From NCBI GenBank assembly GCA_026706385.1, contig JAPOYV010000098.1:1-36556 (forward strand): a stretch of DNA of 36,556 nucleotides, given 5' to 3'. Source of the DNA: Gammaproteobacteria bacterium. GTDB lineage: Bacteria > Pseudomonadota > Gammaproteobacteria > Pseudomonadales > Azotimanducaceae. Positions 1-8,782 of this stretch are shown in pieces. Each line of letters begins with the position of its first letter. Position 1 is the first letter of the stretch. Below the pieces are notes generated by a model, which was not told the origin of the DNA, did not search any database, and saw nothing but the letters and a program-made list of their open reading frames with translations. The translations under genes were made by a program, and so were the position numbers.

Positions 1-31
1 CGATCATCACCGAATGGTGCGCCGGACATCC

Positions 32-90
32 GCTTCACCCTCACTTCGCGTTGGAATCGGCTCTGTGCTTCACCCTCACCTCGCGTTGGA
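32..90. repeat. Short direct repeat (24 nt, two copies, 35-nt period)
   Basis: Copies at 32-55 and 67-90 begin GCTTCACCCTCAC and end TCGCGTTGGA, differing at one base, with an 11-nt spacer. The repeat lies at the broken 3' end of the minus-strand Rpn-like remnant. A 35-bp tandem duplication is not a multiple of three, so it shifts the frame, and the remnant's stop codon falls inside the second copy. Confidence 0.75.
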
Positions 91-352
91 CAGTACGGGC
101 GCTGCCATCCCGGTACCATACGTGCCACACTGAATCGCCGCGACGCCTCGTGCCATCCTGGACCCACTCGGCCGAGACGTCCCGCAACGTGTCCAGGTCG
201 AGCAGGGCGGCGACTTCGGGAAAGAAGCCGCGCAGCAAGTGCTCGACAACGATCGACACCGCGAAGAACTGCTTCCAAGCGGCGTCGTGCCGTGCGTTCG
301 TGCGGCGATTTGCCACGGAGGGGATCCCGGAAGACGCGACTGCCGGCAACAT
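41..352 (-). pseudogene. Truncated Rpn-family (PD-(D/E)XK) nuclease/transposase-like gene
   Basis: The 103-residue minus-strand reading frame resembles the N-terminal third of Rpn/YhgA-type putative transposase nucleases. It has an aromatic-rich start (DAAWKQFF), an LLRGFFPEVAALLD segment, a TLRDVSAEWV strand and an RRGDSVWHVWYRDG motif holding the first acidic residue of the PD-(D/E)XK fold. Family members are usually about 300 residues and continue into an E-x-Q/K strand. Here the frame ends just after that point, in a 35-bp tandem duplication. Known family role: recombination-promoting DNA nucleases that are often mobile or decayed. I infer an inactive remnant. The window edge is only 40 bp away, so a frameshifted continuation outside cannot be excluded. 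Confidence 0.6.
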
Positions 353-650
353 AGGGCCGGCTTCGAGTGGGCGTAAGTGGACATCGGCCTGGATTCTTGT
401 AGGAAATCGCCCCTTCGTGCTTCGTGCGACCGGAGGCCATTTTCAGGGGGTCTCGCGAGTGTCCCCGAACTCCTTGCCAGGCTAGCCAGAGCCCCGGTAT
501 AGCGGCAGCAGTTCGTCGATTCGTGTGGCCTGTCCGGCGAAGTCGGGTCGGTCCGCTAACTGTCTCGGGCAGTTCGTCATGTCGCCACACGCTGCGGCAG
601 TTCCCCCCTTCGGTTAGAGTCGGCGCTCGCTCAAGCAACCGAAGGACGCC
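353..650. other. Intergenic region upstream of the carotenoid oxygenase gene
   Basis: About 300 bp hold no convincing gene; the open frames here lack family resemblance and look like high-GC chance frames. A weak sigma70-like pair, TTGCCA at 474-479 and TATAGC at 498-503 with an 18-bp spacer, faces the oxygenase gene and could be its promoter. Three loosely similar GCAGTTC words (about 508, 569 and 597) occur before the gene without a clear operator pattern. Confidence 0.35.
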
Positions 651-2054
651 GTGACCAGCCCGTACCCTGACCACCCGCAGCTCACCGGCAACTTCGCGCC
701 GATCCGCATGGAATGCGACATCGACGACGTGATCGTGCGCGGCGACCTACCGCGCGACCTCGACATCACCTACTACCGCAACGGCCCCGATCCGCAGTTC
801 CCGCCGCGCGCCGATCATCACTGGTTCGCGGGCGACGGGATGGTCCACATGTTCAGGATCCACGACGGCCGCGTCCGCTACCGGAATCGCTGGGTGCGTA
901 CCAGCAAGTGGACCTTGGAGCGCGGCGAGGGCCGCAGCCTGTTCAACCCGTTCAACCCCTTGGACAACGATCCCCTCACGCAAAGCGTCGCCGACGAAGG
1001 TCTCGCGAACACCAACATCGTCTGGCACGGTAATCGGCTGCTGGCGCTGGAGGAGGGCCATGCGCCGGTCGAGGTCGACCCGGCGACGCTTGAGACCGTC
1101 GGTCCATGGCGATTCGACGACGAACTCGCGGGGCCGATGACGGCCCATCCGAAGCTCGACCCCAAGACCGGCGAGATGCTGTTCTTCGGGTACATGGCGG
1201 CCGGCATGTTCAGCCGCGAGGTGAGCTATCAGGCCGTGGATGCCCAAGGCCGGCTGACACGCTCGGAGCGCTTCGACGCACCGTTCGCGAGCATGATGCA
1301 TGACTTCATCGCGACGGCCGAGCACGTGGTGTTCCCGGTCTTTCCGGTGACGGCGAGCATGGAACGGGCGATGGGGGGCGGTCCGCCGTTGGCGTGGGAT
1401 CCCGACATGGGGACCCATGTCGGCGTCATGCACCGCGACGGCACCGTGGCCGAGATGCGCTGGTTCGAGACCGAGCCGTGCTACGTGTTCCACCCGGTGA
1501 ACGCCTACTCCGAGAACAACCGCATCGTCGCTCACGTGATGCAGTTCGAGGAGGTCCCGCTCTTTCCCCGGGTGGATGGTCGCGCGACCGATCCGAAGAA
1601 GGCGCAGGCGCGTCTTTGCGAGTGGACCATCGACCTCGGCGCAAACGCCGGTGGCATCACCCGCCGGTACCTCGACGAACTGCCCGGCGAGTTCCCGCGC
1701 CTTGACGAGCGCTTCGCGCTGAACGGCTATCGGCACGCCTACTGCGCCGGCAACGTCGGCCAGTCCGGTTTGCACTTCAACGCGGTTGTGCACTATGACC
1801 TGGCCAGCGGGGCGCGCGAGGACTACGTGCTGCCGGACGGCGACACGGTCGGTGAACCCGTTTTCGTGCCGCGCAAGGCCGACTCCGCGGAAGGCGACGG
1901 CTACCTGCTCGGCGTCGTGCATCGTGGTCGTGACAACCGAAGCGACCTGGTGTTGCTGGACGCGACCAACGTGGCAGCCGGACCGGTGGCGTGCGCGGAA
2001 CTCCCGCATCGCATTCCCTACGGCTTCCACGGCAACTGGGTGCCCAACGACTAG
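651..2054 (+). CDS. Carotenoid oxygenase (RPE65/CCD/lignostilbene dioxygenase family)
   Basis: The 467-residue protein belongs to the non-haem iron carotenoid-cleavage oxygenase family, seven-bladed beta-propellers that cleave a C=C bond in carotenoids, apocarotenoids or stilbenes using O2. The four expected iron-ligand histidines are visible as H166 (TAHPKLD), H217 (MMHDF), H281 (VFHPVNAY) and H460 (YGFHGNWVP) close to the C-terminus. Length is normal for bacterial members (about 450-500). No signal peptide is seen, so it is probably cytosolic. Translation starts at a GTG with only a weak upstream purine run (CGAAGGACG). It stands alone on this strand, followed by an ankyrin gene after 16 bp. 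The substrate cannot be told from sequence; lignostilbene-type or apocarotenoid activity are both open. Confidence 0.9.
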   Translation: MTSPYPDHPQLTGNFAPIRMECDIDDVIVRGDLPRDLDITYYRNGPDPQFPPRADHHWFAGDGMVHMFRIHDGRVRYRNRWVRTSKWTLERGEGRSLFNPFNPLDNDPLTQSVADEGLANTNIVWHGNRLLALEEGHAPVEVDPATLETVGPWRFDDELAGPMTAHPKLDPKTGEMLFFGYMAAGMFSREVSYQAVDAQGRLTRSERFDAPFASMMHDFIATAEHVVFPVFPVTASMERAMGGGPPLAWDPDMGTHVGVMHRDGTVAEMRWFETEPCYVFHPVNAYSENNRIVAHVMQFEEVPLFPRVDGRATDPKKAQARLCEWTIDLGANAGGITRRYLDELPGEFPRLDERFALNGYRHAYCAGNVGQSGLHFNAVVHYDLASGAREDYVLPDGDTVGEPVFVPRKADSAEGDGYLLGVVHRGRDNRSDLVLLDATNVAAGPVACAELPHRIPYGFHGNWVPND

Positions 2055-2070
2055 CCACGGGCGTGTTGGG

Positions 2071-3051
2071 ATGGCTGGTTCTCGACAGACCGAGGCCCTC
2101 GAGGCCGCTGCCAAGGGCGAACACTCCCGGGTCAAAGGCCTGCTGCTGGCGGAACACGCGCAGTCGCGCGCCGGCGTTGGGCTCGGCTCAGACTCCGACC
2201 TCACGGCGCTGCAGCTTGCCTCGCTTCACGACGACGAGGTAGCGAGAGCCCTGCTCGCGGGTGGGGCGTCGTGCGACCTGCATAGCGCATGCGCCTTGGG
2301 GCTTGCCGACGAGATCGGTCGCATGGCCCCCGCTGGCGACCTCGGCGCGCTTGCCGAGAATCTGACACCGATGGGATTCGCCCTGGTGAAAAATCAGCTC
2401 GTTGCGGTCCGGGCGCTCCTACGTGCCGGTGACGATCCGAGCAGGCCCTTGCCACGCATCGGCTTCTTCGTCTGGGAAATAGAGGCACTCGCGGCCGGGT
2501 TCGGGAATTGGTCACCCCTGCAGGCGGCGTGCACCCACGGCTATGCCGGCGATGCCGCCGCGATCATCTCGGTCTTGCTGGAAGCCGGTGCGGACCGCGA
2601 CGCGCCGTCACCGCTCGGTGATCGACCGATCCACCTGGCCGCCGTCTACGGCTGGATGCCCGTGCTCGAAACGCTCCTCGCCGCTGGCGCGGATGTGGAT
2701 TCGCGGACCGTGTCCGTGGAAGACGTGATCTGGCGGATGTCTTCGCCGGCGCACGCGGAGCGCGTCACCGATTCGACGCCAACCATGGTCGCGGCGCGGG
2801 AGGGAGGGGTCGAGACGGTTCGCTGGCTGCTGGCCCGCGGCGCAGACGTCAACGCCCGCGACAGCGCGGGGGCAACGCCGTTGCATGCGGCGGCGCGACC
2901 CTGGTGGGGCGAGAAACCGGAAACGGTTTCGGTGCTGCTCGCGTCAGGTGCCGATCGCCGCACGCGTGACGCCACGGGGCGAACCCCGCAGGATGTCGCG
3001 GCGGTCGCGGGCTTTGCCGCGACGGCAAGGTTGCTGGGCGAGGGACACTAA
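2071..3051 (+). CDS. Ankyrin-repeat protein
   Basis: This 326-residue protein contains ankyrin repeats. The clearest are in the second half: PIHLAAVYGWMPVLETLLAA, then TMVAAREGGVETVRWLLARG followed by GADVNARDSAGATPLHAAA, and a last one with SVLLASGADRRTRD. More diverged units occupy residues 45-110 and about 150-180. The open frame extends upstream inside the oxygenase gene; the ATG at 2071 is chosen because it lies after that gene's stop and begins the recognisable protein. There is no signal peptide or membrane segment, so a cytosolic protein-protein interaction role is inferred. The partner is unknown. It may be cotranscribed with the oxygenase (16-bp gap) and is convergent with the next gene, overlapping its stop by 4 bp. 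Confidence 0.85.
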   Translation: MAGSRQTEALEAAAKGEHSRVKGLLLAEHAQSRAGVGLGSDSDLTALQLASLHDDEVARALLAGGASCDLHSACALGLADEIGRMAPAGDLGALAENLTPMGFALVKNQLVAVRALLRAGDDPSRPLPRIGFFVWEIEALAAGFGNWSPLQAACTHGYAGDAAAIISVLLEAGADRDAPSPLGDRPIHLAAVYGWMPVLETLLAAGADVDSRTVSVEDVIWRMSSPAHAERVTDSTPTMVAAREGGVETVRWLLARGADVNARDSAGATPLHAAARPWWGEKPETVSVLLASGADRRTRDATGRTPQDVAAVAGFAATARLLGEGH

Positions 3052-4751
3052 GCCGCGAGGGGCCCGCGCAGGAGTCGTCCTGGTGCCGCACCGGTGTGCT
3101 CGTTGTCTTTGAGCAGCACCTCGCCGTTGACCACCGTCGCCTTGATGCCCGTGGCCGTTTGCTTGAAGCGCTTGGCGCCGGCCGGCAGGTCGTGGACGAT
3201 CTCCGGCATGTTGGGTGCGACTGTCGCCGGGTCGAAGACCGCGATGTCCGCCGCGAGCCCCTCGCGCAGTAGGCCGCGGTCATGGAGGCCCCAGCGCGCT
3301 GCGGGCTCTGCGGTCACCATCCGGACTGCCTCCTCGAGGGTCAAAGCCTCGCGTTCGCGGACCCACTGGCTGAATACGTTGGTCTGCAGGGAACTGTCCA
3401 TGATCTGTGAGACGTGGGCGCCGGAGTCCGAGAACGTCACCACCGAGTGCGGGTGCTTCATCATCTCGATCACGTCGGCGTCGTTCTCGTTGTTGATCGG
3501 CATGCGGAAGAGCGTTTTGAAGTCCTCTTCGCATGCGAGATCGATCATCATCTCGGCGGGAGGGATGCCCCGTGCGGCGGCGAGATCGGCGACGCTCTGG
3601 TCGTGGCCATCCGTGCCCGCCATGACGTACACCCAGTTCCAGTCCGGCGGGTTCACGGTGGTGCCGTAGCGCTTGTGGCGTTCGCTCGGGTTGCTCGCCA
3701 CCGCCACCAGCTTTGCCTTCAAGGCCGGATCGGCGAACTTCGCGCGTTGCTCGGCCAAAGGCAGCTTGCGGATGTCACGCCACACTTCCCAAGTATCGAA
3801 CGGGAGGTGCGACTCGAAGGTGTAGATGACGCAGAGCGAGCGCGAATGCACCTGCGCGAACATCCGGCCGCCGGCCTGCGCCACCTCGTCGAGCAGGGCG
3901 AGGTAGCTGCGCCAGACCTCGGGCGCGCGGCGGTTTGCGAACAGGCCCCACGTCACGGGCACGCCGGATTCGACGGCCAGGTCCTTCAGTCGCAGGTGGT
4001 ACTCGCGGATCTTTTCCGGGTCCCGGCCGACGGCTTCGCCGGCGATCTCGAACATGCCTGCACCCGTGCGACCCATGGCGTTGACGATGGCTCGGACCTC
4101 GTTCCATGAGGCCACGCGGCTTGCAACAGGCTTGTGGTCCGACGTCTGGTGGTTGGGAGAGCGCGATGTGGTGAAGCCAATGGCGCCGGCGCGTACCGCC
4201 TCGACGGCGAGGGCGGCCATGCGTTTGACGTCGTCTTCGCTGGCCTCCTCCTCGAAGGCGCGCGGGCCCATGACGTAGGTGCGCAACGCCGAGTGGCCCA
4301 TGTAGCCTGCGTAGTTGATGCCTTTCGGGAGGCTATCGAGCACGTCGAGGTAGTCGGGGTAGCTCTCCCAACGCCACGCGATGCCGGCAAGCATGGCTTC
4401 GCGAGCGATGTCCTCGGCGCGCTCCAGGTTGCGGAAGACGAGGTCGGCCTCGGACTCGCGGCACGGCGCGAGGGTGAAGCCGCAGTTGCCCATGACGACG
4501 CTGGTCACGCCGTGGTAGCACGAGCACGAGCCGATGGGGTCCCAGAACACCTGGGCATCCATGTGGGTGTGCCCGTCGACGAAACCGGGGGTGACCACGT
4601 GGCCTTCCGCGTCGATGGTCTTTCGGGCTCGCTCGGTGATGCGCCCGATGCTGGCGATGCGGCCGTCGCGGATTCCTACGTCGGCGGCGAAACCGGGCGC
4701 GCCGGTGCCGTCCACGACCGTGCCGTTCTCGATGACCAAGTCGTAAGCCAT
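3048..4751 (-). CDS. N-acyl-D-amino-acid deacylase-like amidohydrolase (Amidohydro_3)
   Basis: The 567-residue protein is a metal-dependent amidohydrolase of the D-aminoacylase/dihydroorotase-like group. The N-terminal beta-sandwich strand (YDLVIENGTVVDGTG) is followed by the metal motif H61-T-H63 in PGFVDGHTHMDAQ. The signature cysteine of D-aminoacylases is C90 in VVMGNCGFTLAPC. A later histidine (FAQVHSRS) and the catalytic Asp motif (VTFSDSGAHVS) are present, and a C-terminal sandwich ends the protein. Known members hydrolyse N-acyl-D-amino acids. Many uncharacterised marine homologues may act on other amides, so the substrate is open. An upstream non-ATG start at 4781 is possible, but ATG 4751 has a GGGAGGG ribosome site just upstream. 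It is divergent from the DUF1015 gene. Confidence 0.88.
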   Translation of the reverse strand: MAYDLVIENGTVVDGTGAPGFAADVGIRDGRIASIGRITERARKTIDAEGHVVTPGFVDGHTHMDAQVFWDPIGSCSCYHGVTSVVMGNCGFTLAPCRESEADLVFRNLERAEDIAREAMLAGIAWRWESYPDYLDVLDSLPKGINYAGYMGHSALRTYVMGPRAFEEEASEDDVKRMAALAVEAVRAGAIGFTTSRSPNHQTSDHKPVASRVASWNEVRAIVNAMGRTGAGMFEIAGEAVGRDPEKIREYHLRLKDLAVESGVPVTWGLFANRRAPEVWRSYLALLDEVAQAGGRMFAQVHSRSLCVIYTFESHLPFDTWEVWRDIRKLPLAEQRAKFADPALKAKLVAVASNPSERHKRYGTTVNPPDWNWVYVMAGTDGHDQSVADLAAARGIPPAEMMIDLACEEDFKTLFRMPINNENDADVIEMMKHPHSVVTFSDSGAHVSQIMDSSLQTNVFSQWVREREALTLEEAVRMVTAEPAARWGLHDRGLLREGLAADIAVFDPATVAPNMPEIVHDLPAGAKRFKQTATGIKATVVNGEVLLKDNEHTGAAPGRLLRGPLAA

Positions 4752-4836
4752 CGCCGTCCCTCCCTTGTTTGCTCGCAGCAACTCGCGTCAAACCGCTTAC
4801 CATACATCACCCGCTTTCGTTTGGCTTTTGTCCCGC

Positions 4837-6108
4837 GTGAAACGCCACTATCCGGAGATCGGCCTGCATGTGCCGACGTTGTTGTTGCCGCGGGCCGATG
4901 TGCCCTTGGCGTCCTGGTCGGTGGTCGCTTGCGACCAGTACACATCCCAGCCCGAGTACTGGGAGGAGACCGGGCGGCTTGTGGGTGATCGACCGTCGAC
5001 GCTCCGTCTCATCCTTCCGGAGGCGCAACTCGGCCGCGCAGATCGCGACGGAGCGACTGCCGCGATCAACGACCGTATGGCGGACTACCTCGCGAGCGGC
5101 GTCCTCGAGCCGCAACCGCCGGGCTTCATGCTCGTGGAACGCGGCGTCGGCCGGGCGGTGCCGCGGCGAGGGCTTGTCGTCGCCCTCGACCTCGACGCCT
5201 TCGACTACCGGCCCGGTGCGCGGGAACTGGTTCGCAGCACGGAAGGGACGGATCGCAACCGCTTGCCCGCCCGCATTGCGGTGCGCCGCGATGCGGTTCT
5301 GGAAACCCCGCACATCATGGTTCTGATCGACGATCCCAGGCGCACGGTCATCGAGCCGTTGTTCCAGCACGATCTGGCCTCGGCCTACGATTTCGAGTTG
5401 ATGCAGGGCGGCGGTCGATTGCGCGGCTGGCGCGTGGACGACCCAGCGTTGATCGATGCGGTGGCCGGTCGGCTCGCCGCCCTTCGCGCTGGCGAGCCGC
5501 CTCTCATCTATGCCATGGGCGATGGCAACCACTCGTTTGCGGCCGCGAAGGCCGTTTGGGAGGAGATCCGGGCGACGGTGCCTGCGGATCATCCAGGGCG
5601 TTACGCGCTGGTCGAACTGGTCAACGTCCACGATGAAGCGCTCGATTTCGAGCCGATTCACCGCCTCGTTGACGGCGTTTCGCCCGGTGACGTGCTGGCG
5701 GCCATGGCGGCGCATGGATTCCGCTGCCGTGCGTTCGCGAGTCGCGAGGCTTGGGAACGGTCTCGTGAAGAGCCCCGTGCCGGGCATCGCATCCCTTACG
5801 TCGCAGGCCGGGAACTCGGCGTGGTCGAAATGGAGGCTCCGGGCCATCTCTTGCCGACCGCGACGCTCCACGACTTCCTCGACGCGTTCCTGGACCGCAC
5901 CGACGCCGGGATCGACTACATCCACGGCGACGACGTGCTGCTTGAGTTGGCGACCGGGGAAGGCCGCGTCGGCTTCCTACTGCCCGCGATGGACAAGAAC
6001 GACCTGTTCCGGACCGTCATCGAGGACGGCGCAACCCCGCGCAAGACGTTCTCACTCGGCGAACCGCACGAAAAGCGCTACTACTTGGAGTGCCGACGCA
6101 TTCGTTGA
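4837..6108 (+). CDS. DUF1015 family protein
   Basis: About 423 residues from the chosen GTG match the DUF1015 family throughout: an N-terminal IGLHVPTLLLPR segment, VACDQYTSQPEYW, a central IYAMGDGNHSFAAAKAVWE motif with conserved D-G-N-H, VELVNVHDEALDFEPIHR, and a C-terminal GFLLPAMDKNDLF strand. DUF1015 proteins are widespread in bacteria and archaea and their biochemical role is not firmly established; I assign none. The start is uncertain. GTG 4837 begins just before the conserved part, with alternatives at TTG 4828 and TTG 4765 and no clear Shine-Dalgarno for any. It diverges from the amidohydrolase gene with fewer than 90 bp between starts, so both promoters must lie there. Confidence 0.85.
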   Translation: MKRHYPEIGLHVPTLLLPRADVPLASWSVVACDQYTSQPEYWEETGRLVGDRPSTLRLILPEAQLGRADRDGATAAINDRMADYLASGVLEPQPPGFMLVERGVGRAVPRRGLVVALDLDAFDYRPGARELVRSTEGTDRNRLPARIAVRRDAVLETPHIMVLIDDPRRTVIEPLFQHDLASAYDFELMQGGGRLRGWRVDDPALIDAVAGRLAALRAGEPPLIYAMGDGNHSFAAAKAVWEEIRATVPADHPGRYALVELVNVHDEALDFEPIHRLVDGVSPGDVLAAMAAHGFRCRAFASREAWERSREEPRAGHRIPYVAGRELGVVEMEAPGHLLPTATLHDFLDAFLDRTDAGIDYIHGDDVLLELATGEGRVGFLLPAMDKNDLFRTVIEDGATPRKTFSLGEPHEKRYYLECRRIR

Positions 6109-6134
6109 GATCGAGGCACGATGGTGGTCTCGCG

Positions 6135-6485
6135 TCAGAGCACGCGCCACCAGGGAGCGGCGAGGATGCCGTCGGCGAGCCACTCGACTTGGTTGCCGGC
6201 ATGCAGGAGCAAGCCACCGACGAAGCGGTACCCGTACTCCTGTCGAAAGAGCTGTAGACCGGTGATGTCGCGAACGCGGGGTCGCGTGGTGGCCTTGACT
6301 TCGATCGCTAGGAGCTGGTCGCCCGACTCGATCACGAAGTCGACTTCCCGGTCGGTTGTCGTCCGCCAATATGTGATTTCGGGCGTGGGGGCTTGGCCGT
6401 CGCGCCAGTTGAGTAGGTCGACAAGAACAAGTGACCGCCACGACGGGCGAGACGGCGAGCGCCCGCTCGAGCAGGTTGGAAGCAA
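6135..6485 (-). pseudogene. C-terminal remnant of a DUF4143/AAA ATPase
   Basis: The minus-strand frame encodes the C-terminal domain of an ATP-binding protein of the AAA_14/DUF4143 type. Visible parts are VLVDLLNWRDG, the nuclease-like core YWRTTTDREVDFVIE with LLAIEVKAT (a PD-(D/E)XK-like D...E-x-K pattern), and the terminal WLADGILAAPWWRVL. Intact proteins are about 380-450 residues with an N-terminal P-loop; here only about 95 residues are recognisable. The first 18 residues (to about 6435) do not look like the family, and a second frame over 6420-6513 is no better, suggesting a frameshift or junction. The P-loop half is absent; the next gene's stop is at 6561. I infer a dead fragment. Confidence 0.7.
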
Positions 6486-6560
6486 AGCGTGGAAGACTCG
6501 CCGAATCGACCATAGCCTGGGCGAATACCGCTCACAGCGTGAGCGATTTGCATGGCCGTG

Positions 6561-7079
6561 CTACTGCCGATTGAAAACCCGTACGGTCCGCACGTCTTCG
6601 CCCTCGGTTTCCACGCGGACGGTGACGCGCAACCGCTCGCCGGCGTCCTCGAGGACGAGGATCTCGGTGCCCCTGGTGCCCCCTCGGGTGGAGCGGATGA
6701 CGAGCGATCCGTCCTGCCACCCCGTGCGCACGGACCAGAAGTCCCGCTCGCGCTCGCCCCAGGATACGTCCCGGTAGGTGTCGTCGCCGTAGCGGATGCC
6801 CATCGAAGCGGAGTCCTGCTCGATGCGCATCTCGGTGGCGTTGAGCACGGGGAAGTCCTGCAGCACGAACGCGGCGGAACCACCGGGATTGGACTGCCGC
6901 CCACGGGCGACCTTGCGGTCCTCGCGCCGCCTGATCGCGTCGAGATCGAGCGGCGCATCGCTCGCCAGATCGTCAAGCACCCAGTGGCCGGTCAGGTCGA
7001 AACTGGCCGGCACGTTGGTGTTGAGGGGCATGCAGGCGCAGAGCGCGAGCGCGGCGGCGATGGCGAGCGAGGCGCGCAT
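6561..7079 (-). CDS. Small predicted lipoprotein of unknown function
   Basis: The 172-residue protein has a short charged start, a hydrophobic stretch (LAIAAALAL) and a cysteine in L-C-A-C16, compatible with lipoprotein signal peptidase II cleavage, so it is probably an envelope lipoprotein. The mature part begins with a segment reading FDLTGHWVLDD, reminiscent of lipocalin-like small beta-barrel lipoproteins, and is rich in beta-strand patterns such as TEILVLEDAGERLRVTVRVE. I do not recognise a named family. It starts at an ATG 57 bp from the divergent amidohydrolase gene. Downstream lies the DUF4143 remnant. Confidence 0.7.
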   Translation of the reverse strand: MRASLAIAAALALCACMPLNTNVPASFDLTGHWVLDDLASDAPLDLDAIRRREDRKVARGRQSNPGGSAAFVLQDFPVLNATEMRIEQDSASMGIRYGDDTYRDVSWGERERDFWSVRTGWQDGSLVIRSTRGGTRGTEILVLEDAGERLRVTVRVETEGEDVRTVRVFNRQ

Positions 7080-7136
7080 GGAATGACGTTGAAGCGAAAA
7101 TGACGGACAATCTTAACGCCTTCAAGGGAGGAGCCC

Positions 7137-8282
7137 ATGGACTACCGTGTCATTTCGGCGGACTGCCACATCGACCTGCCCTGGCTGCCCGAGGACTTGT
7201 TTGCGAGTGAAGCGCGTGCCGACCTGAAAGACCGCATGCCGTATGTCGCCGAGACCGAGAAGGGGCGCTACTGGGTGAGCAAGAGCGGTGCGCAGTTCGG
7301 TCTGCAGAACGGCATGGGGTCCGCGGGACGGCGCTACGTGCCGGGGCAGATTCACCGTTCCGACCGCATGGCGGAGCAGGGGCTCTACCGGGACGGCGAA
7401 CGCGGAATCCGGCGCCTCACGGAGCCGGACCTCCGCATCAAGGACCAGGATCTCGACGGCGTTCAGGGTGAGGTGCTCTACGGCATCCTCGGGGCGGCGA
7501 TGCGCTTGGGCGACAACGACGCGGCTGACGAAATGATGCGCATCTACAACGCCTGGCTCGCCGATTTCTGCGCCACCCATCCGGACCGATTCGCGGGCCT
7601 CGCCACGATTCCCAGCCACGACGTCGAGGCGGCCGTTCGGGAAGTGGCGCGCGTTGCCAAGCGGGGTGCGCTGAGCGGCATCGAGGTGGCCAATACGCAC
7701 GATATGGCACCCCTCTTCGACCCGTCGTGGGAGCCGCTATGGTCTGCGGCGGAGGAGGCTGGGCTACCCGTCCACTACCACACCATCGGCCCGCGCATGG
7801 ACTACGACTACGACACCATGGGCCACCTACAGCGTCGGCAAGCGTTCGCAGTGCACATCACGAGCTTCCAGCTTGCGATGTCGAAGATCATCATGGAGAC
7901 GATCTACGGCGGCGTGCTGGAAGCCCACCCGGGGTTGAAGCTGGTGATCGGCGAAAGCGGCATCGGCTGGATCCCGTACATCCTCGAGCACATGGACCTG
8001 GAGTGGGAGGACCAGTTCAAGGACCTGACCCTCACCATGAAGCCGTCCGACTACTGGCACCGCCAGTGCTACGCGACCTACCAGAGCGACCCGATCGGCA
8101 TTCGGCTGCTCGACATCCTCGGCGAGGACAATGTCATGTGGGGCAGCGACTTCCCGCACCCGGACGGCGTCTGGCCGGACTCGCAGGACTTCATCGCCCG
8201 CGAGCTCGACGGCGTTCCGGAGGCGATCCGTCGCAAGATCGTCTGCGAGAACGCGGCGAAGCTCTACGGCTTCGGCGCCTAA
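7137..8282 (+). CDS. Amidohydrolase-2 family protein (PF04909-like)
   Basis: The 381-residue protein is a TIM-barrel amidohydrolase of the ACMSD/2,3-dihydroxybenzoate-decarboxylase-like group. The N-terminal metal motif is degenerate, reading ISADCHIDLP with one histidine (H11) and D13. The segments MMRIYNAWLADFCATHPDRF and LATIPSHDVEAAV are typical of the family. VHYHTIGPR carries a barrel histidine, and the catalytic aspartate motif appears as WGSDFPHPDG. Members catalyse metal-dependent decarboxylation or hydrolysis of aromatic or cyclic substrates; which one applies here is not deducible. A strong ribosome-binding site (AAGGGAGGAG) precedes the ATG. The gene is convergent with the DUF1330 gene, with stop codons overlapping by 4 bp. 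Confidence 0.87.
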   Translation: MDYRVISADCHIDLPWLPEDLFASEARADLKDRMPYVAETEKGRYWVSKSGAQFGLQNGMGSAGRRYVPGQIHRSDRMAEQGLYRDGERGIRRLTEPDLRIKDQDLDGVQGEVLYGILGAAMRLGDNDAADEMMRIYNAWLADFCATHPDRFAGLATIPSHDVEAAVREVARVAKRGALSGIEVANTHDMAPLFDPSWEPLWSAAEEAGLPVHYHTIGPRMDYDYDTMGHLQRRQAFAVHITSFQLAMSKIIMETIYGGVLEAHPGLKLVIGESGIGWIPYILEHMDLEWEDQFKDLTLTMKPSDYWHRQCYATYQSDPIGIRLLDILGEDNVMWGSDFPHPDGVWPDSQDFIARELDGVPEAIRRKIVCENAAKLYGFGA

Positions 8283-8722
8283 GGCGAGTCCGGGAGTCCT
8301 TCGAGCGCGACGACGAAGTCGAGCTCGACCTTGCCCTTGCGCAGTTCGATCGCCTCCTGGTAGCCGGGCGAGTTCCAGAACGCCGTGAAATCGTCCATGG
8401 ACCGGAACGTCTCGATCGCGACGAATCCCTCGGCGTAGGGCCATTCGCCTTCCATCACGTGGACATTCGCGGTCTCGGCGCGTGCCACCACGTTGATGCC
8501 CGCCGCCTGCGCGAGCGGTCCCGCAGCCTGCCCGTAGGCATCCAAGCCGGTGTTGTCGATCACGCGACCGCTGACGAGCACATAGGCGAGGGGTTCTCCG
8601 GCCGCTGGCGGCGATTGCTCCTGCGCGACACTTGGCCAAAGCAGCCCGAGGGTCAGGCCGGTGGCGAGCATGAGCGCGGGGAGAACCGCCCTATGTCGGC
8701 GGTTTTCTGGATTATTGGCCAT
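8279..8722 (-). CDS. Exported DUF1330 family protein
   Basis: The 147-residue protein has an N-terminal region with basic residues followed by a hydrophobic stretch (LPALMLATGLTLGLLWP) and an AQE cleavage-like site, so it is probably periplasmic or membrane-anchored. The remainder is a DUF1330 ferredoxin-like alpha/beta domain: LAYVLVSGRVIDNTGLDAYG, FVAIETFRSMDDFTAFWNS, YQEAIELRKGKVELDFVV. Most DUF1330 proteins are short and cytosolic, so the signal sequence is a less usual feature. ATG 8722 is preferred over an upstream frame extension because it has a GAGGG site and begins the signal peptide. It lies 60 bp downstream of the solenoid-protein gene and may be part of the same transcript. Confidence 0.8.
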   Translation of the reverse strand: MANNPENRRHRAVLPALMLATGLTLGLLWPSVAQEQSPPAAGEPLAYVLVSGRVIDNTGLDAYGQAAGPLAQAAGINVVARAETANVHVMEGEWPYAEGFVAIETFRSMDDFTAFWNSPGYQEAIELRKGKVELDFVVALEGLPDSP

Positions 8723-8782
8723 GGCGCGTCCCTCTTTGAATGCGGGTAAGGTGTTCGAGACTGACACAATCCTTGTAACGCT

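Noticed and set aside
1786-2070. N-terminal extension of the ankyrin protein into the oxygenase gene
   Set aside because: The extension is a shadow of the oxygenase frame with Arg/Thr-rich noise; the ATG at 2071 starts the real protein.
747-2204. A 485-codon minus-strand frame over the carotenoid oxygenase
   Set aside because: It has no domain, and the plus strand carries the four iron-ligand histidines of a full-length oxygenase.
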